From Alopecurus myosuroides (taxonomy: Eukaryota; Streptophyta; Magnoliopsida; Poales; Poaceae): a DNA stretch of 64,000 nucleotides. A program made the position numbers and the translations under genes. Below, piece after piece: positions 22,300 to 33,467 of the stretch; positions within the stretch are counted from its first letter, which is position 1, and every line of letters begins with the position of its first letter. The notes under the pieces are model-generated. The model worked only from the letters and a program-made list of their open reading frames with translations, ran no database searches and was not told where the DNA came from. The stretch is taken from NCBI GenBank assembly GCA_028641055.1, contig CM054060.1, forward strand, positions 314,779,682-314,843,681, written 5' to 3'.

Positions 22300-24631
22300 A
22301 ACCGTCGTGAACAAGGTTGAGATTGGAACGAAAACACCGGAGCATTAGGTGGGTACATGGTTTAGTGAATATATCAGCAAGCTGATCACCAGATGACATG
22401 AAGCGAACATCGAGAGTACCAAGAGCAACGTTCTCCCGCACAAAATGAAAACAACTTCAATGTGCTTCGTTCTCGCATGAAACACCGGATTGGATAATAA
22501 GTACGTGGCACCAAGATTGTCACACCAAAGAACAGGAGGCCGAGACTGATGCACACCAAGCTCTTGAAGAACAGACTGAATCCAAACTGCCTTAGCTGTC
22601 CCATTTGCCAATGCCTTGTATTCTGCCTCAGTACTAGAACGAGAGAAAGTGGGTTGCTTACGTGAGATCCAAGAGACAAGATTAGGCCCAAGGTACACAG
22701 CAAATCCACCAGTGGAGCGACGATCATCAGAACATCCGGCCCAATCAGCATCCGTGAAAATATTAAGCACGGTAGAAGGAGACCTCTGAAGACGAAGACC
22801 AGTGGACACTGTACCGCGAACATAACGAAGAATGCGCTTCACCGCTTCATAATGAACCGTAGTGGGCTGAGAAAGGTACTGGCAGACCTTATTTACAGCA
22901 TAAGACAAGTCCGGTCGTGTGAGTGTCAAATACTGCAAACCTCCAACCAAACTCCTGTATTTGAAAGCATCATCGGGATTTAGAACATCACCAAGACCCC
23001 GAGCAAGCTTCTCTGTGGCCGACTAAGGTGTAGTAACCTCCCTACATTTTTCCATGTTAGCCTGATACAAGAGGTCGAGTGCATGCTTATGCTGCGAAAG
23101 AACCATGCCATCAGCTGTATAAGAGGCTTCTATCCCAAGAAAATACTCAATACGACCGAGATCCTTAATAGGAAAAGTGTTGGACAATGTCTCAACCAGA
23201 CGCTCGACAGCAGATGAGGAGGATCCAGCAATAACAATGTCGTCAACATAAACGAGCATGTAAACAGTGACACCTTGATGATCAAAGATGAACAAGGAAG
23301 TGTCTGCGGTGCTGGAAACGAAACCTAGCTGATGTAACCTGTCACTCAGGCGGGCATGCCAAGCACGGGGGGACTGTTTCAGACCATAGAGGGCACGCTG
23401 AAGTTTGCAGACATATTGAGGATGTTGAGGATCCTCGAAACCAGGAGGCTGCTGCATGTAAACATCTCCAGCAAGAAAACCATGGAGAAACGCATTGCTG
23501 ACATCCACTTGACGTAGACACCACCCACGAGATACTGCAAGGGAAAGCACAAGTCTAACAGTAACAGGCTTCACAACTGGGCTGAACGTGTCATGATAGT
23601 CAATACCGTACTGCTGAGTAAACCCGCGAGCGACCAAACATGCCTTGTGTTTATCAATAGACCCATCGGGACGAAACTTGGTCTTGAAAATCCACTTGCT
23701 GCCAACTATGTTTGTGCCAGGAGGTCGAGGAATCAGAGTCCACGTTTTGTTATGCTGGAGAGCAGCGAACTCGTCTTCCATCGCAGATTGCCAAGTAGGC
23801 TGTGAAAGGGCGGTGCGGTGCGAGCAAGGAACAACAAGAAACGCTCGACATCGATACGGATCATACCATACAGTACCGTCCGTCCAAATCTTAGGACGGT
23901 GCACATCATTTTGCCGTCGAGTGACAGCGCCCGGAGGCATGTGAGGAGCTGAAGACGACGATGAGACCGGCACGTCTGGGAGAGTGGACGCAGGTGGGCT
24001 AGGCTGACCAGGTGACGGCAGAAACCCAGCATCAGAGGATGCCGAAGGCTCAGCGCCTGGAGACGGGCCTTGCCGAGATGATGGCTCGGGCGAGGTGTGC
24101 TCTGTCGGCCCAGCGGAAGGAGATGTGTTGGGCACTGCCGGAGGCGACGTAGAGGCGGGTGCGATCCCCGAGGCATGCAACGTGCCATGCACGTCGATCG
24201 CAGGGGCGGGCAGCACGTCGATCGGATGACTCTCCTGCACAGGAACAGAAGAACAAATACCAGGAGGATAAACAGGTAACAAAGATGTGTCATAACGCAT
24301 ATTAGTATTCTGTAAAACTGGTTCATTCTCAGGAAAATAAACAGGATGCAACTGAGACACATCGACCATGACCCCTGGTTGAGCAAACGGAAAAACACCC
24401 TCATCTAAGATGACATCACAAGAAATATAAATACGTCTCGTGGAGCGATCAAGACACTTGTATCCTTTGTGCATGGGACTATACCCTAGGAAAATACACA
24501 TCTTGGATCTAAACTCAAGTTTACGTGAGTTATACTTACGAAGACTCGTCCAACACGCACATCCAAAAGTGCGTAAGAAGGAATAATCAGGAGACACATT
24601 AAGAAGGCGAGATAGAGGCGTGCTATTCTGA
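22300..24631 (-). pseudogene. Copia integrase C-terminus, reverse transcriptase and RNase H
   Basis: One long frame (24597-23023) begins in the integrase C-terminal region (SFLRTFGCACW, FLGYSPMHKGYKC) and passes a Pro/Ser-rich linker. It then covers the reverse transcriptase: TWQSAMEDEF, GSKWIFKTKF, VDVSNAFLHG, LYGLKQSPRAW and the catalytic YVDD in MLVYVDDIVIAG. A TAG stop separates it from the RNase H part (22950-22345: [30 protein letters not shown]), which shifts frame after HIEV. Only a stop and one frameshift disable it. Confidence 0.88.
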
Positions 24632-24636
24632 ATAAC
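24632..24636. repeat. Target-site duplication ataac (left) of the nested Copia solo LTR
   Basis: The five bases ataac recur at 30131-30135 right after the nested LTR, a perfect duplication inside the integrase coding region. Confidence 0.85.
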
Positions 24637-25621
24637 TGTTGGGAATATGCCCTAGAGGCAATCATGTATGATGTAATTCCCACTGTATTCATAAATTTAT
24701 TAAGTTATCCTTGTTTTGAACATCTGATATATGTCATTGAATACGTGATTCAATTGTGGAACTATATATTCATGTTGTTCATACTAGATTGTCCTTGGTC
24801 ATTTAGGTTGTGCTGGACACACACCCTAGACTAATGTGAGTGTTGGCTGATGACACGGTTCCACTTGTCATGGGCATGGTGATGACATTCCAACGTTCAC
24901 GGACTTGGCTAAAGAGTTTAGCAAGTTGGACTGACCCACATTGAGATGCAACGATCAAGTCGTCATTTGCATGTCTCAATCAATGTAATCCTTAGACCTG
25001 AGGTTGTCGCACAATCCGAGTTGTGGATCACCGACTTAGGTTCTGTCAAACGTTGTTCTGTGACAAGGCAACTATAAAGGCAGAGTTCGGGTCGAATGAG
25101 AAGCAAGCTGCGTGATGTGGATAATCAAGATGGGATTTTGCCCCTCCGAATGGAGAGATATTCTCTGGGCCCTCTCGAGTGATATGATTCAGGAAGCATG
25201 GCCATGCGCGACTCAGTTAAGTGTTAACTGTGTCGGTTGACTAAGAGTTAGTCAGATGAATCACATGTCACAGATCGAGAAGAGAGTTGAGCTATTTAAG
25301 GGATGACGATAAATCGCCTATAGCTCGACAAGGTATATCGTGAGGCAAAAGGGACTAAGATGAATATCACATTGAAAGGTATGTCGTCATGACTCAATGG
25401 TACTTGGGAGTCGGCACGTTCTGCTAGGAGCCGCTACCGATTGATCGATTGGGAGTTGGACTCCAATCGTGTCCAAGTCCCCATGAGCCTGCAGGGTCGC
25501 ACACTTAAGAGCGGGAGCAAGTATTGGTCGGGTTGGACCCGAACCGGAAATGGACTGGTTTTGTGAGTCGGACTCACAGAGGGAATAGGCCACAAGTGTT
25601 GTGAAGCCCATTACCATACGC

Positions 25622-25630
25622 TATATAAAG
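25622..25630 (+). promoter_or_regulatory. TATA box of the Copia LTR
   Basis: TATATAAAG stands where LTR promoters of this family carry their TATA box. The insertion at 25637 begins only 6 bases after it, which separates the box from its native start site. Confidence 0.6.
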
Positions 25631-25636
25631 AGCGGC

Positions 25637-28600
25637 TGTGACGCCCCGAGATTGGGCACTATGCAGATTTCAGCATTCCCGCCAACATCCACATAATAAC
25701 CGATTCCAGGTTGCCACTTGTGATAACATTACAACAGTTCACGAATATTCCGCAACAACAACAGAAAAGATATATACAAGACGACTCAAACGAGTCAAGG
25801 ATACAACTGATACAATACAAAGATCCAAATAACAGCGGAAGAAACAACATAGCGTCCGGCTACGGACAAGATGCAAATTGGACTAAGAGTCCTGAAGATA
25901 ACCGATGGCGTCCAATCCCTGCCCAGGCCAAGCCGGAGGGATTCCCAAGCTAACGTCGTCAGACTTCAAACCTGTTGACTGCAATGTGGAATATGCAGCC
26001 ACGAAAAGGATTCGTGGGTCAGTACGGTTAAGTACTGGCAAGTGGATAAACATACTCACAAGATACCAGCGTAACCAATCATCACAAGATACAAATACTT
26101 TGGGTTCAACGGAAAGGAAAGGATTATTGCAAAGAAGCGGCAGCGGGCTGCACCAACTAACTACAGAGACTCGCTACAACATCCGGCTAAAAGAAAGGGG
26201 ATAAGATAGCGTATCAGAACCAACTACAACTACTCACCAAACAATACCCATCCAGTGTTACCCCCTACTAAGGAAGCAACCCAAGGAAACTCACACGGTT
26301 GATTAAGGTGACATTCATTTTGTGGTGGAGGTTATCTATATTACTAGTCAAGTTATCATCGTTAAGTGTAAGTTGTCTGAGTACTTGTTAGCCAGCACTT
26401 TCACCAAGTCATCCATAACCGCGGACAACACGGCTTCTCGAGAAGATTTAACCCTGCAGGGATGCACCAATTTGGCCGTACACGTAAGAATGACCCGCCA
26501 GGCGGGGAGCAAACCCACCAAGCGAGGCACTCAACACAACCCAACTCTTCTTCGCATCAAACCCAAAGAACCCCGTGCAGTTGAGCGCACGGCTAATCAA
26601 GCCCCACGAAGAAAAGGGGACCCTCATAGCACTCTAAGAACGTGTCTCCCTAAATGCCGACTACAAAAGTTCCACCCTGGCGCCAAGGGTTCGCACCTGC
26701 ATATGCATGCGGCAAATGGAAAACCCGAACTAAATGAGGCGATTTGGACGAGATGCGAATCGAATCAGAATTGCGGGGGGCGCCCATACTCGCTTCCCAC
26801 ATGCGGTTAGTGCGCTCATCATGGATCAATGGACAAGACCCTTTTCCTAATTAGGGTCGACACTAGCAGGCCTCAAAACCACGCCGGGCCTCCTGCCGGT
26901 GCCTTAACATCAAATTATTATTACCCAAAACATTAACATGTTGTTGATTGAATTGAAACCCAACTATCAAACTAAACAGGTGATAAGACGGACAACAAGA
27001 CTTGAGCGGAAACAACACTAAGCATGCAACTACGACACGAGGGCCAACAAGGTAAACAAACAACAGTTAATAGGAAGTGGAAGGAAGGCTATATCATGGT
27101 TGCAAGGAAAACATATGATAGGATCGAGACACAAGCATCGAATCATAAGGCTAGAATAAAGGCAACGGGAAGAATCGGTAACAAGTGATGAAAGGCAGCC
27201 ATAGGCAGCAAGTGAGTATACTTGCCTAGAATCCAGCAAGTAGAGGTACATCCGAAGAACTTGTCGTTGCTCACATCATCTCAACGTCCTATCCACGAAG
27301 AAGCAACGAACCTCGAACAAACACCGGATGCAACAATTACTTCTACGGCAAGAGATCCAGCATGATCAATATATTGATGCATGACAAGTTTAAGGATGCA
27401 TCAAAGATAAACTAGTTGACATGGTAAACATGTTTAAATGGGCCCATATGCAATTTGGATTGCTTATGGAAAAGCCCATGAATTAAGGTTGAATTAAATG
27501 ATTTACAATTAACCATCAAGTGAAAGTTGATTAGAATGATGCATGGATGATGAAAACAATAAGAAAACAACAATAGCTTCAATTTGAAAAGGTGTTTACC
27601 AAGTTTGGAAATTTATTTATTAAGTTATGAAAATTGGCTTCTTAAAGGAATTACACAAGCATTCGTTGTTTTCACCAATTTTAATTGTTCAAAACAGATA
27701 ACAAAATTCATATTTGGAGAGAACACCAAATTTTAGATGGAATACATATTTCATTTGTTGAATTTGGATTTTAGATGAGCAAGTTATTAAATTGACAATT
27801 TTAAATGCATTAATTAAGAAACAGTTGTTTTCAGCAATTTAAATTATTCAAAACAGAAAACAAAGTTGATATTTGCAAAGTTCATGAAAAATGGGATGGA
27901 AAACATATTTTACATGTTGGAATTGGATTTGAATTGCCCAAGTTATGAATTTTGCAATTTAAAAGGTTTATTTAAAGCATTGAATTATTGCACCACTTTT
28001 AATTAGGAAAACAGTAAACAAATTGTATTGAAAAGGTTGAAAACATGTAGCAAATGTTTCACTGAACATTTTGAGCTATTAAACATAATTTTTGGGTTAT
28101 TATTGAATTTATTATGCAATTTTTCATAAGCATTCTTATTCGGCCCTTTTTAGTAAACAGAGGGAAACATGTTCAAAATTAACTCAATTGTGACCAAATA
28201 AAATACCAATGTGTAGAGTTTGTTAAGACAAATTTTTAGAGCCCAAGTTTGCTCAAATTGGATGAACAGAACTCAAGTTATGAAATTCCAAAGTTTCAAC
28301 TTTTAATTGCATTTTCTGTAATTAATTATTTAATGCAAAAATTATTACAGAAACATGTTGCAAACTTGACATTAACAGAAAGGGCACAAGATTTTGAACT
28401 TGAATCACTGGATTTGGAGCAAAATTCGATTTGTTATTGATTTTAGAAGTAAGGATTCAGATCTGTGTTTCTGAAATTCGAGAGAAAAACAGAAAAAAGA
28501 GGGAAAAAGGGGTTGGCTTTGTGCCTTGGGGGGGGGGGGGGATCGAACCCAGGACTGCTGGGCGCGCGCTAGGGATGCTACCAGTGGGTTAGCTGCTCGG

Positions 28601-29790
28601 CTTGTGATGGTATAGAGGGCCAACGAAACAACTAGTGTGCTGCGAGGGTTCTACTGACGAAAACTGAAATTTTCTTCAGTTACCAGCGATGGCACTGAGA
28701 GAAACTGCAGCGCAACGGTGGTGATCGCCGGCTGCTCGTCGAGGCCCTGGTGCTCGAAAGGAAGCGAGGTGACCGGGAATGGAAACGGGGGCTCACCGGG
28801 AGGGTGCTCGACGTCGCCGTTCAGCTCGGGGAAGACAGAGGGCGGCGGCGGAGGCCTTCGAACGCCAGCCATGGCTGTCTCCGGTGAGAGGGAACCAGAC
28901 AGCAGCGAGGGCTCGGAGGGGTGGGAGAGGATGGCGGCGGCGGCAGGAGATGGAGAGGGAGTGGCCTAGGGTTAGGTTGGAGGGGGAAGGTGGGGGAATA
29001 GATAAGGGGGGGAGCAGGTAGGATGGGTGCGGTGGTGCCCTGGCGTCAGGTGACGATCTCCTCCCGTACGGAGGAGGGAGAAGGAGGGCTGGGCCCGAAG
29101 AGAGAGAGGGGAGAGAGCCTGGTGGGCTGAAGGGAGGAGGAGGCCCGTGGTGGGCTGGGCTGAAAGGCCTGCCTTCCCCTCTCAAAGGGTTTCCTTTTTA
29201 TTTTTTCCCTGTTTACATTTTTTTTGTAGAAAGAAATAGAGAGAAAAAGAGAGAGGTTTTTGGGGTTTTCATTTTATGAGTTAATTTTTTTTATTGAATC
29301 ACAAAACAGTAATGTCAAGGTTTTGTGAAATTTATTTTCAGAATTTTAAAATGTGAGTGTGATTTGAATTTGCTATTGGATTTCAAATAGGGTTTTCACA
29401 TAGAGTTGATTTTTTTTTTTAAAAAGCTCAAACACTATGAAAACTTAGTGAGTTTAAATGTTTGCAAGATTTTAATTTTTAAACCCACATTTGGAACATG
29501 CCAATTATGGATGAATTGATTTGAATTTGAATTTGCCATTAGGGTGTTAATAAAAGGGGTTCTATTATCAAGCATTTTTCTATTTGATTCAAATTCAAAC
29601 TATTGGAAACATTTTGAGTTGTTTAGTTTGCAATTTTTAAATTGGAAATTTTGGACATGTGTGATAGTTTAAATTGGTTTGAACTTTTGAGTTGTTTTTG
29701 AAAACAAGGGCAATGCATATGATGCATGTGATGCAATGCAAAAAAAAACAACCAATTTTCTAACTTAGGGGGAACACCCCAGGTGTTACA
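25637..29790 (-). repeat. Large Gypsy solo LTR (4.15 kb)
   Basis: It runs TGTGACGCCCCGAGATTGG to CCAGGTGTTACA. Flanking bases are gcggc (25632-25636) and ggggc (29791-29795), four of five matching, so the duplication is probable but mutated. Its middle (26340-26480, with AACCCTGCAGGG) is related to the LTRs at 47678 and 54905, in the same orientation, placing it in the same Del/Tekay-like lineage. A C-run and a tRNA-like stretch lie at 28528-28612. Confidence 0.7.
28528..28612 (-). other. tRNA-like stretch with a B-box-like motif, inside the solo LTR
   Basis: On the minus strand a GGGTTCGATCCC block (B-box-like) follows, about 45 bases later, an A-box-like TAACCCACTGGTAGCA, and is followed by a run of 12 C. 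This resembles the head of a tRNA-derived SINE or a tRNA relic. I could not fold a full cloverleaf, so it is a candidate only. Confidence 0.3.
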
Positions 29791-30135
29791 GGGGCGCAGG
29801 TTGCCCAGCGGGCAAGTTAGTCCACTCTCCCATGCGTTGGGAACCCTAGCCCCACTCAGTCCAGCCGCCGCACCGGACCTAGCAGTCCGCCGTCGGAGCT
29901 CCTCCTCGTACGTGTGGATACCGGCAGAGGTGTTGTACGTTCAGCACTTCGACGTTCGAGGGATTGGATCGGCCGGACCGGATCGGATCGTGGGACTGCA
30001 CTGCCCCGACGCGCTGCATCGATAATCCGCACCTGCGTGTCTAGTGGTAATACTCGTGGCCTTCTACCTCGGCTAGATCTTGGAAGCATCACGTAGGAAA
30101 AGTTTTTGTTTATCTCTACGCGCTCCAACAATAAC

Positions 30136-31200
30136 TGGTGTTGGCATCCGGTTAATAAGGTAACAGGCAGTAAGAAAAGCTTCGTCCCAATACCGAAGAG
30201 GTAGAGAGGAGTGAGCAAGGAGAGCTAGGCCTGTTTCTACGAGATGTCTATGTTTGCGCTCAACGATACCGTTTTGTTGAGACGTGTGTGGGCATGAAAC
30301 ACGATGGGAGATGCCAGTGCGCTGAAAATAGGCATGTAGACGATGATATTCACCACCTCAGTCAGATTGGATGGCACGAATCTTGGTGTTTAGAAGAAGC
30401 TCAACATGGTGCTGAAAAGTGTAGAAAATGTTCTCAACATCAGACTTATTCTTAAGCAAGTAAATCCAGCAATACCGACTGAAATCATCAATAAAACTGA
30501 CATAGTATTTGAAACCTCCAGAGGAGGACAAAGCCGGTCCCCAAACATCTGTGTGAATAAGCTCTAAAGGAGAAGTGGACACTCGTGTAGAAGAATAATA
30601 TGGTAGTTGGCGACTCTTAGCCCGTTGACATGCATCACAGACCGAACAGTCAACACTAGGGGAACACGACAGATTGTTTTTCCTAACAATATTTTGAACT
30701 ACACTATTTGAAGGATGACCAGGACGCTGATGCCATTGATGCGAAGAAAGCTTAATGCCGGATGAAGCGTGCCGAGCAGAGGACACGACACGGTCAAACG
30801 GAAGGGGATAAAGACCACCACGACTTCTACCTTGAAGAAGAGTTTTCCTCGTGACTTTGTCCTTGACATAGAAGGAATATTTGTGAAACTCAAGGAAGAC
30901 ATCATTATCGCAAACAAGTCGATAAACGGAAAGAAGATTTTTGCTCAAACCAGGGACATGAAGAATATTTCTCAATTCTAAAGATTTCGAAGAACCAGTA
31001 ATACGAGAATGACCAAGATGTGATATGGACAAACCTGTACCGTTAGCAACCTGGACTTGATCCGTGCCCTGGTAGTGCTCCTGAACGCCGAGACGGGACA
31101 TGTCGTTGGTGAGATGATCCGTGGCGCCCGTGTCGAAAAACCATGGCTGTTGTTGTTGATCATCATGGTAGGAAGCCGCAACATTGCCAGAACGACGATC
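30136..31200 (-). pseudogene. Copia protease and integrase N-terminal half
   Basis: The minus-strand frame contains the protease block FDTGATDHLT at about 31135-31105 (DTGA active site). It continues to a pre-integrase zinc region (HQWHQRPGHPS, then CDACQRAKS), the integrase core start (LIHTDVWGPA with the first Asp, FIDDFSRYCWIY) and IQSD with the second Asp at 30360. A stop follows at 30358, after which the frame resumes to NGIVERKH with the catalytic Glu. The frame is then cut by the solo LTR at 30130 and continues at 24631. Confidence 0.85.
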
Positions 31201-31239
31201 CTCGTTCTAGTAAGTCTGATTGAACCGTTGGCGACACGC

Positions 31240-32280
31240 TAGAGCTTCGTGCCCCTAGTTCTTGCAGATCTGACAGCGTGGACGATTTTTGCGACCACCA
31301 CCTTGTCCTCCGCCACCCTGTCCTCCATTGCCGCGATTCTGCGGCTGCTGTGGGCCTCGGTTCTGCTGCAACTGGTACTGGCCACCTCCAGTACCGCCTT
31401 GCGGTGCGGCTGATGGACGGCCTCCAAAGCGCCCGACTAGATTGGCATCAAAAGAACGGCCGCCGCCAGCGCGGGCAGCGGCGTTGGCTGACGATGAGAA
31501 ATCGCCCAATTGTGCGTTGTGTTCCTTCATCGGCTCGCATGATAGAAGCATCGCGTAGAAGTCGGAGAGGGACAACGACGTGGCCACCGCGTTGAGGATG
31601 GTGAGGGCCTGCTGCACTCCTTCAAACTGGGAGCCTAGGCAAACTGCGATGTAGTCCATGAGCTCATCATCGGAGATGGGGGAGCCGGCCATGGCCATCT
31701 GGTCGGCAAGACCCTTCATCTTGTTGTAGTAGTCCGCAACAGAGAGTTCGTTTTTCTTCAGCGATCCAAGCTAACGACGGATCTGACGGACTCCTTCGCG
31801 TCTTGAGACGGCGAACATGGAGGTGAGAGCGGTCCAAACCGAGGCGGCAGTGGTGCGGCCAACCATCTGCGCGAGGATGTCGATATGCATGGATCCGAGG
31901 AGGACACTGAGGACGCGTTGGTCGGTGTACCACCACATGGCAAAGTCGGGGTTCTGCACCGTTTTAACATCGGCTCCTGTCCCGGTGGTGATTGTTGCGG
32001 GAGGAGCAGGGCAGCTTCCATCGAGGAAACCGTGGAGTCCCTGGCCGGCAATGTGCGGCACAACCTGGTTCTTCCAAAGCGGAAAATTCGTGCGATCTAG
32101 CACGACGGTGATGGTGTTGGACACGGAAGACGGCAGGGACGTGGGGGCGGTGGTGATTAGGAGCGGGGTGGAGGCACCGGCGGCGGAAGTACTTGCGCCG
32201 GCGAAAAGGGAGAGCGCAGATAAGGAAGTCATCGTGCGTGCGCCTCGAAGAACCCTAGCTGGCCTGATCGGGGTGAGGCT
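31240..32280 (-). pseudogene. Copia gag with zinc knuckle (two stops)
   Basis: The N-terminal part (32235-31771) carries VLDRTNFPLWKNQV and MWWYTDQRVLSVLLGSM, typical of Copia gag. A stop near 31770 separates it from the second part (31719-31255: LADQMAMAG, LMDYIAVCLGSQFEGVQQAL), which ends in a Gly/Gln-rich tail and CQICKN. A stop interrupts the zinc knuckle there, after which GHEALACRQ completes it. Two stops in an otherwise intact frame suggest recent inactivation. Confidence 0.85.
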
Positions 32281-32295
32281 CTGATACCAAGTTAA

Positions 32296-32467
32296 CGATA
32301 ATTGTTTGCCGTGGTTAGCCCACACGGCTGGTTCTCATTATATAGGTGGATGAACGTGTCCAAAAAGATACAAGACCGGATACTACACGTACCGGTATAA
32401 ACATCTAATCCTACTAGGACTCTAAACCTAATCCTACTGGGACTCTAAAGCTACCATAACTCTAATA
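32296..32467 (-). repeat. 5' LTR of the short-LTR Copia (172 bp)
   Basis: It matches 22136-22284 with a few substitutions and one extra 23-bp block. That block duplicates CTAATCCTACTAGGACTCTAAA in tandem (about 32406-32450). The outer TG has become CG at 32296 and the terminal CA has become TA at 32466-32467. Confidence 0.85.
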
Positions 32468-32640
32468 ATGACCACCCTCTTCATCAAGAATTTGTAGGTG
32501 TGACGATGTTCGTCAGTCATCGTTGTAACTCTTTGTAAGGCTTCGTGGTTTCACTTCTATTATTAATAAAAAAAACGGTTGCGTGCATCATTTTTTATGC
32601 AGAGGCGGGAGGTAGAACCTCCATTCTTTAAAAAAAATAG
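32468..32640 (+). repeat. Right part of the non-LTR-like repeat
   Basis: It resumes the repeat split by the Copia element. ATGAC (32468-32472) recurs at 22125-22129. The tract contains a TATTATTAATAAAAAAAA stretch and ends in an A-run near 32628-32636. The following 32640-32690 repeats the GCATAGGCCGGGGGTTATC motif, as if the 3' end were partly duplicated. Confidence 0.4.
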
Positions 32641-33467
32641 TTGTGTGAATAAATCAATGCATAGGCCGGGGGTTATCATCTAAGTTTCACCTAACATTTG
32701 ACTTTATCCTTGTTGATGACCCTGTCTGCAATATGATCAATTAAATGATACTGCACAAATGAATGTCAGTGATGACATTGGTTTACGTACTTGATCTCTT
32801 CATCGTTGCCGACGTATGTTTCTTGGGTCCTGTCCTCGTGAAAGACACTCCAAGTTTCTGCAGAAAAAAGAGGAGCACACTGCAGCTTCCTGGAAAACCA
32901 GGCCCATGGTTTGACAATTTAACCGTGTTACGTCTAATGAATTATATGAAAAAGTGATATTATAGGCCAAGCCTGTCATCAATGTCAACTCTTCGATCAG
33001 ATGTCGGTTGCCCCTTCAGCTATATTTGTTAATCAACTCTTCATCACTCCAAATTAAGGAGGAGGAGAAGTACGTGAAAGGACAAGGAAGATTCAGTCGT
33101 GAGTTGGCATGTACTGGGTCACTGGGTGACTGGGTCTTCTCTTGTTGTCTTGCTGATATATAATGCATGGATACATATGCTACTGCTGTTCTGATCGTGT
33201 ATAAAGTCGCTGAATGCGTTGGGTAAACTTGTTATTTATTAGTACGAATTATATTTATATGTAACTACTTGGTGGCATCCAGTTGTCCCTTGTAGTATAT
33301 GAAAGTCGCAGCAAGGACATCATCACCCAAGGCTCGCCAAGGCAATCCATAAATTAGCTGGATGGATCACTCTGTCGTGGGTACAGAACCACGGCCATGG
33401 ATGACTATCTGTAGGTGACCGTGCCTCGGATCATCTTGAGCTATACTATTCTTGATCGTCTATAGCA
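32641..33467. promoter_or_regulatory. Upstream region of the DUF1218 gene
   Basis: No ORF of interest lies here. Two TATA-like boxes stand upstream of the gene: TATATAA at 33155-33161 and TATAAAG at 33200-33206. The second would give a 5' leader of about 240 bases. Neither is confirmed. A short GGGTCACTGGGTGACTGGGTC repeat sits at 33116-33134. Confidence 0.4.

Larger units (their letters stand above)
24637..30130 (+). repeat. Copia solo LTR (about 1.34 kb net), itself split by another solo LTR
   Basis: It starts TGTTGGGAATATGCCCTAGAGGC, close to the start of BARE-1/WIS/Angela-type Triticeae Copia LTRs, and ends CGCGCTCCAACA. Removing the inner insert (25637-29795) leaves about 1.34 kb. A TATATAAAG box at 25622-25630 shows plus orientation. 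It is flanked by ataac on both sides and lacks any internal domain, so it is a solo LTR. I name it only as BARE/Angela-like. Confidence 0.8.
22136..32467 (-). mobile_element. Copia retrotransposon with very short LTRs, split by nested solo LTRs
   Basis: Read on the minus strand: 5' LTR (32467-32296), primer site TTGGTATCAGAGCC (32290-32277), gag (32280-31240), protease and integrase (31200-30136), insertion 30130-24637, integrase end plus reverse transcriptase and RNase H (24631-22300), polypurine tract (22295-22285), 3' LTR (22284-22136). Without the insert it is about 4.8 kb, normal for a small Copia. Stops in gag and a frame break near the end of RNase H show it is inactive, but damage is slight. 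Confidence 0.88.

Noticed and set aside
28528..28612. Functional tRNA gene
   Set aside because: A B-box-like motif is present but no complete cloverleaf could be drawn; kept only as a tRNA-like candidate.
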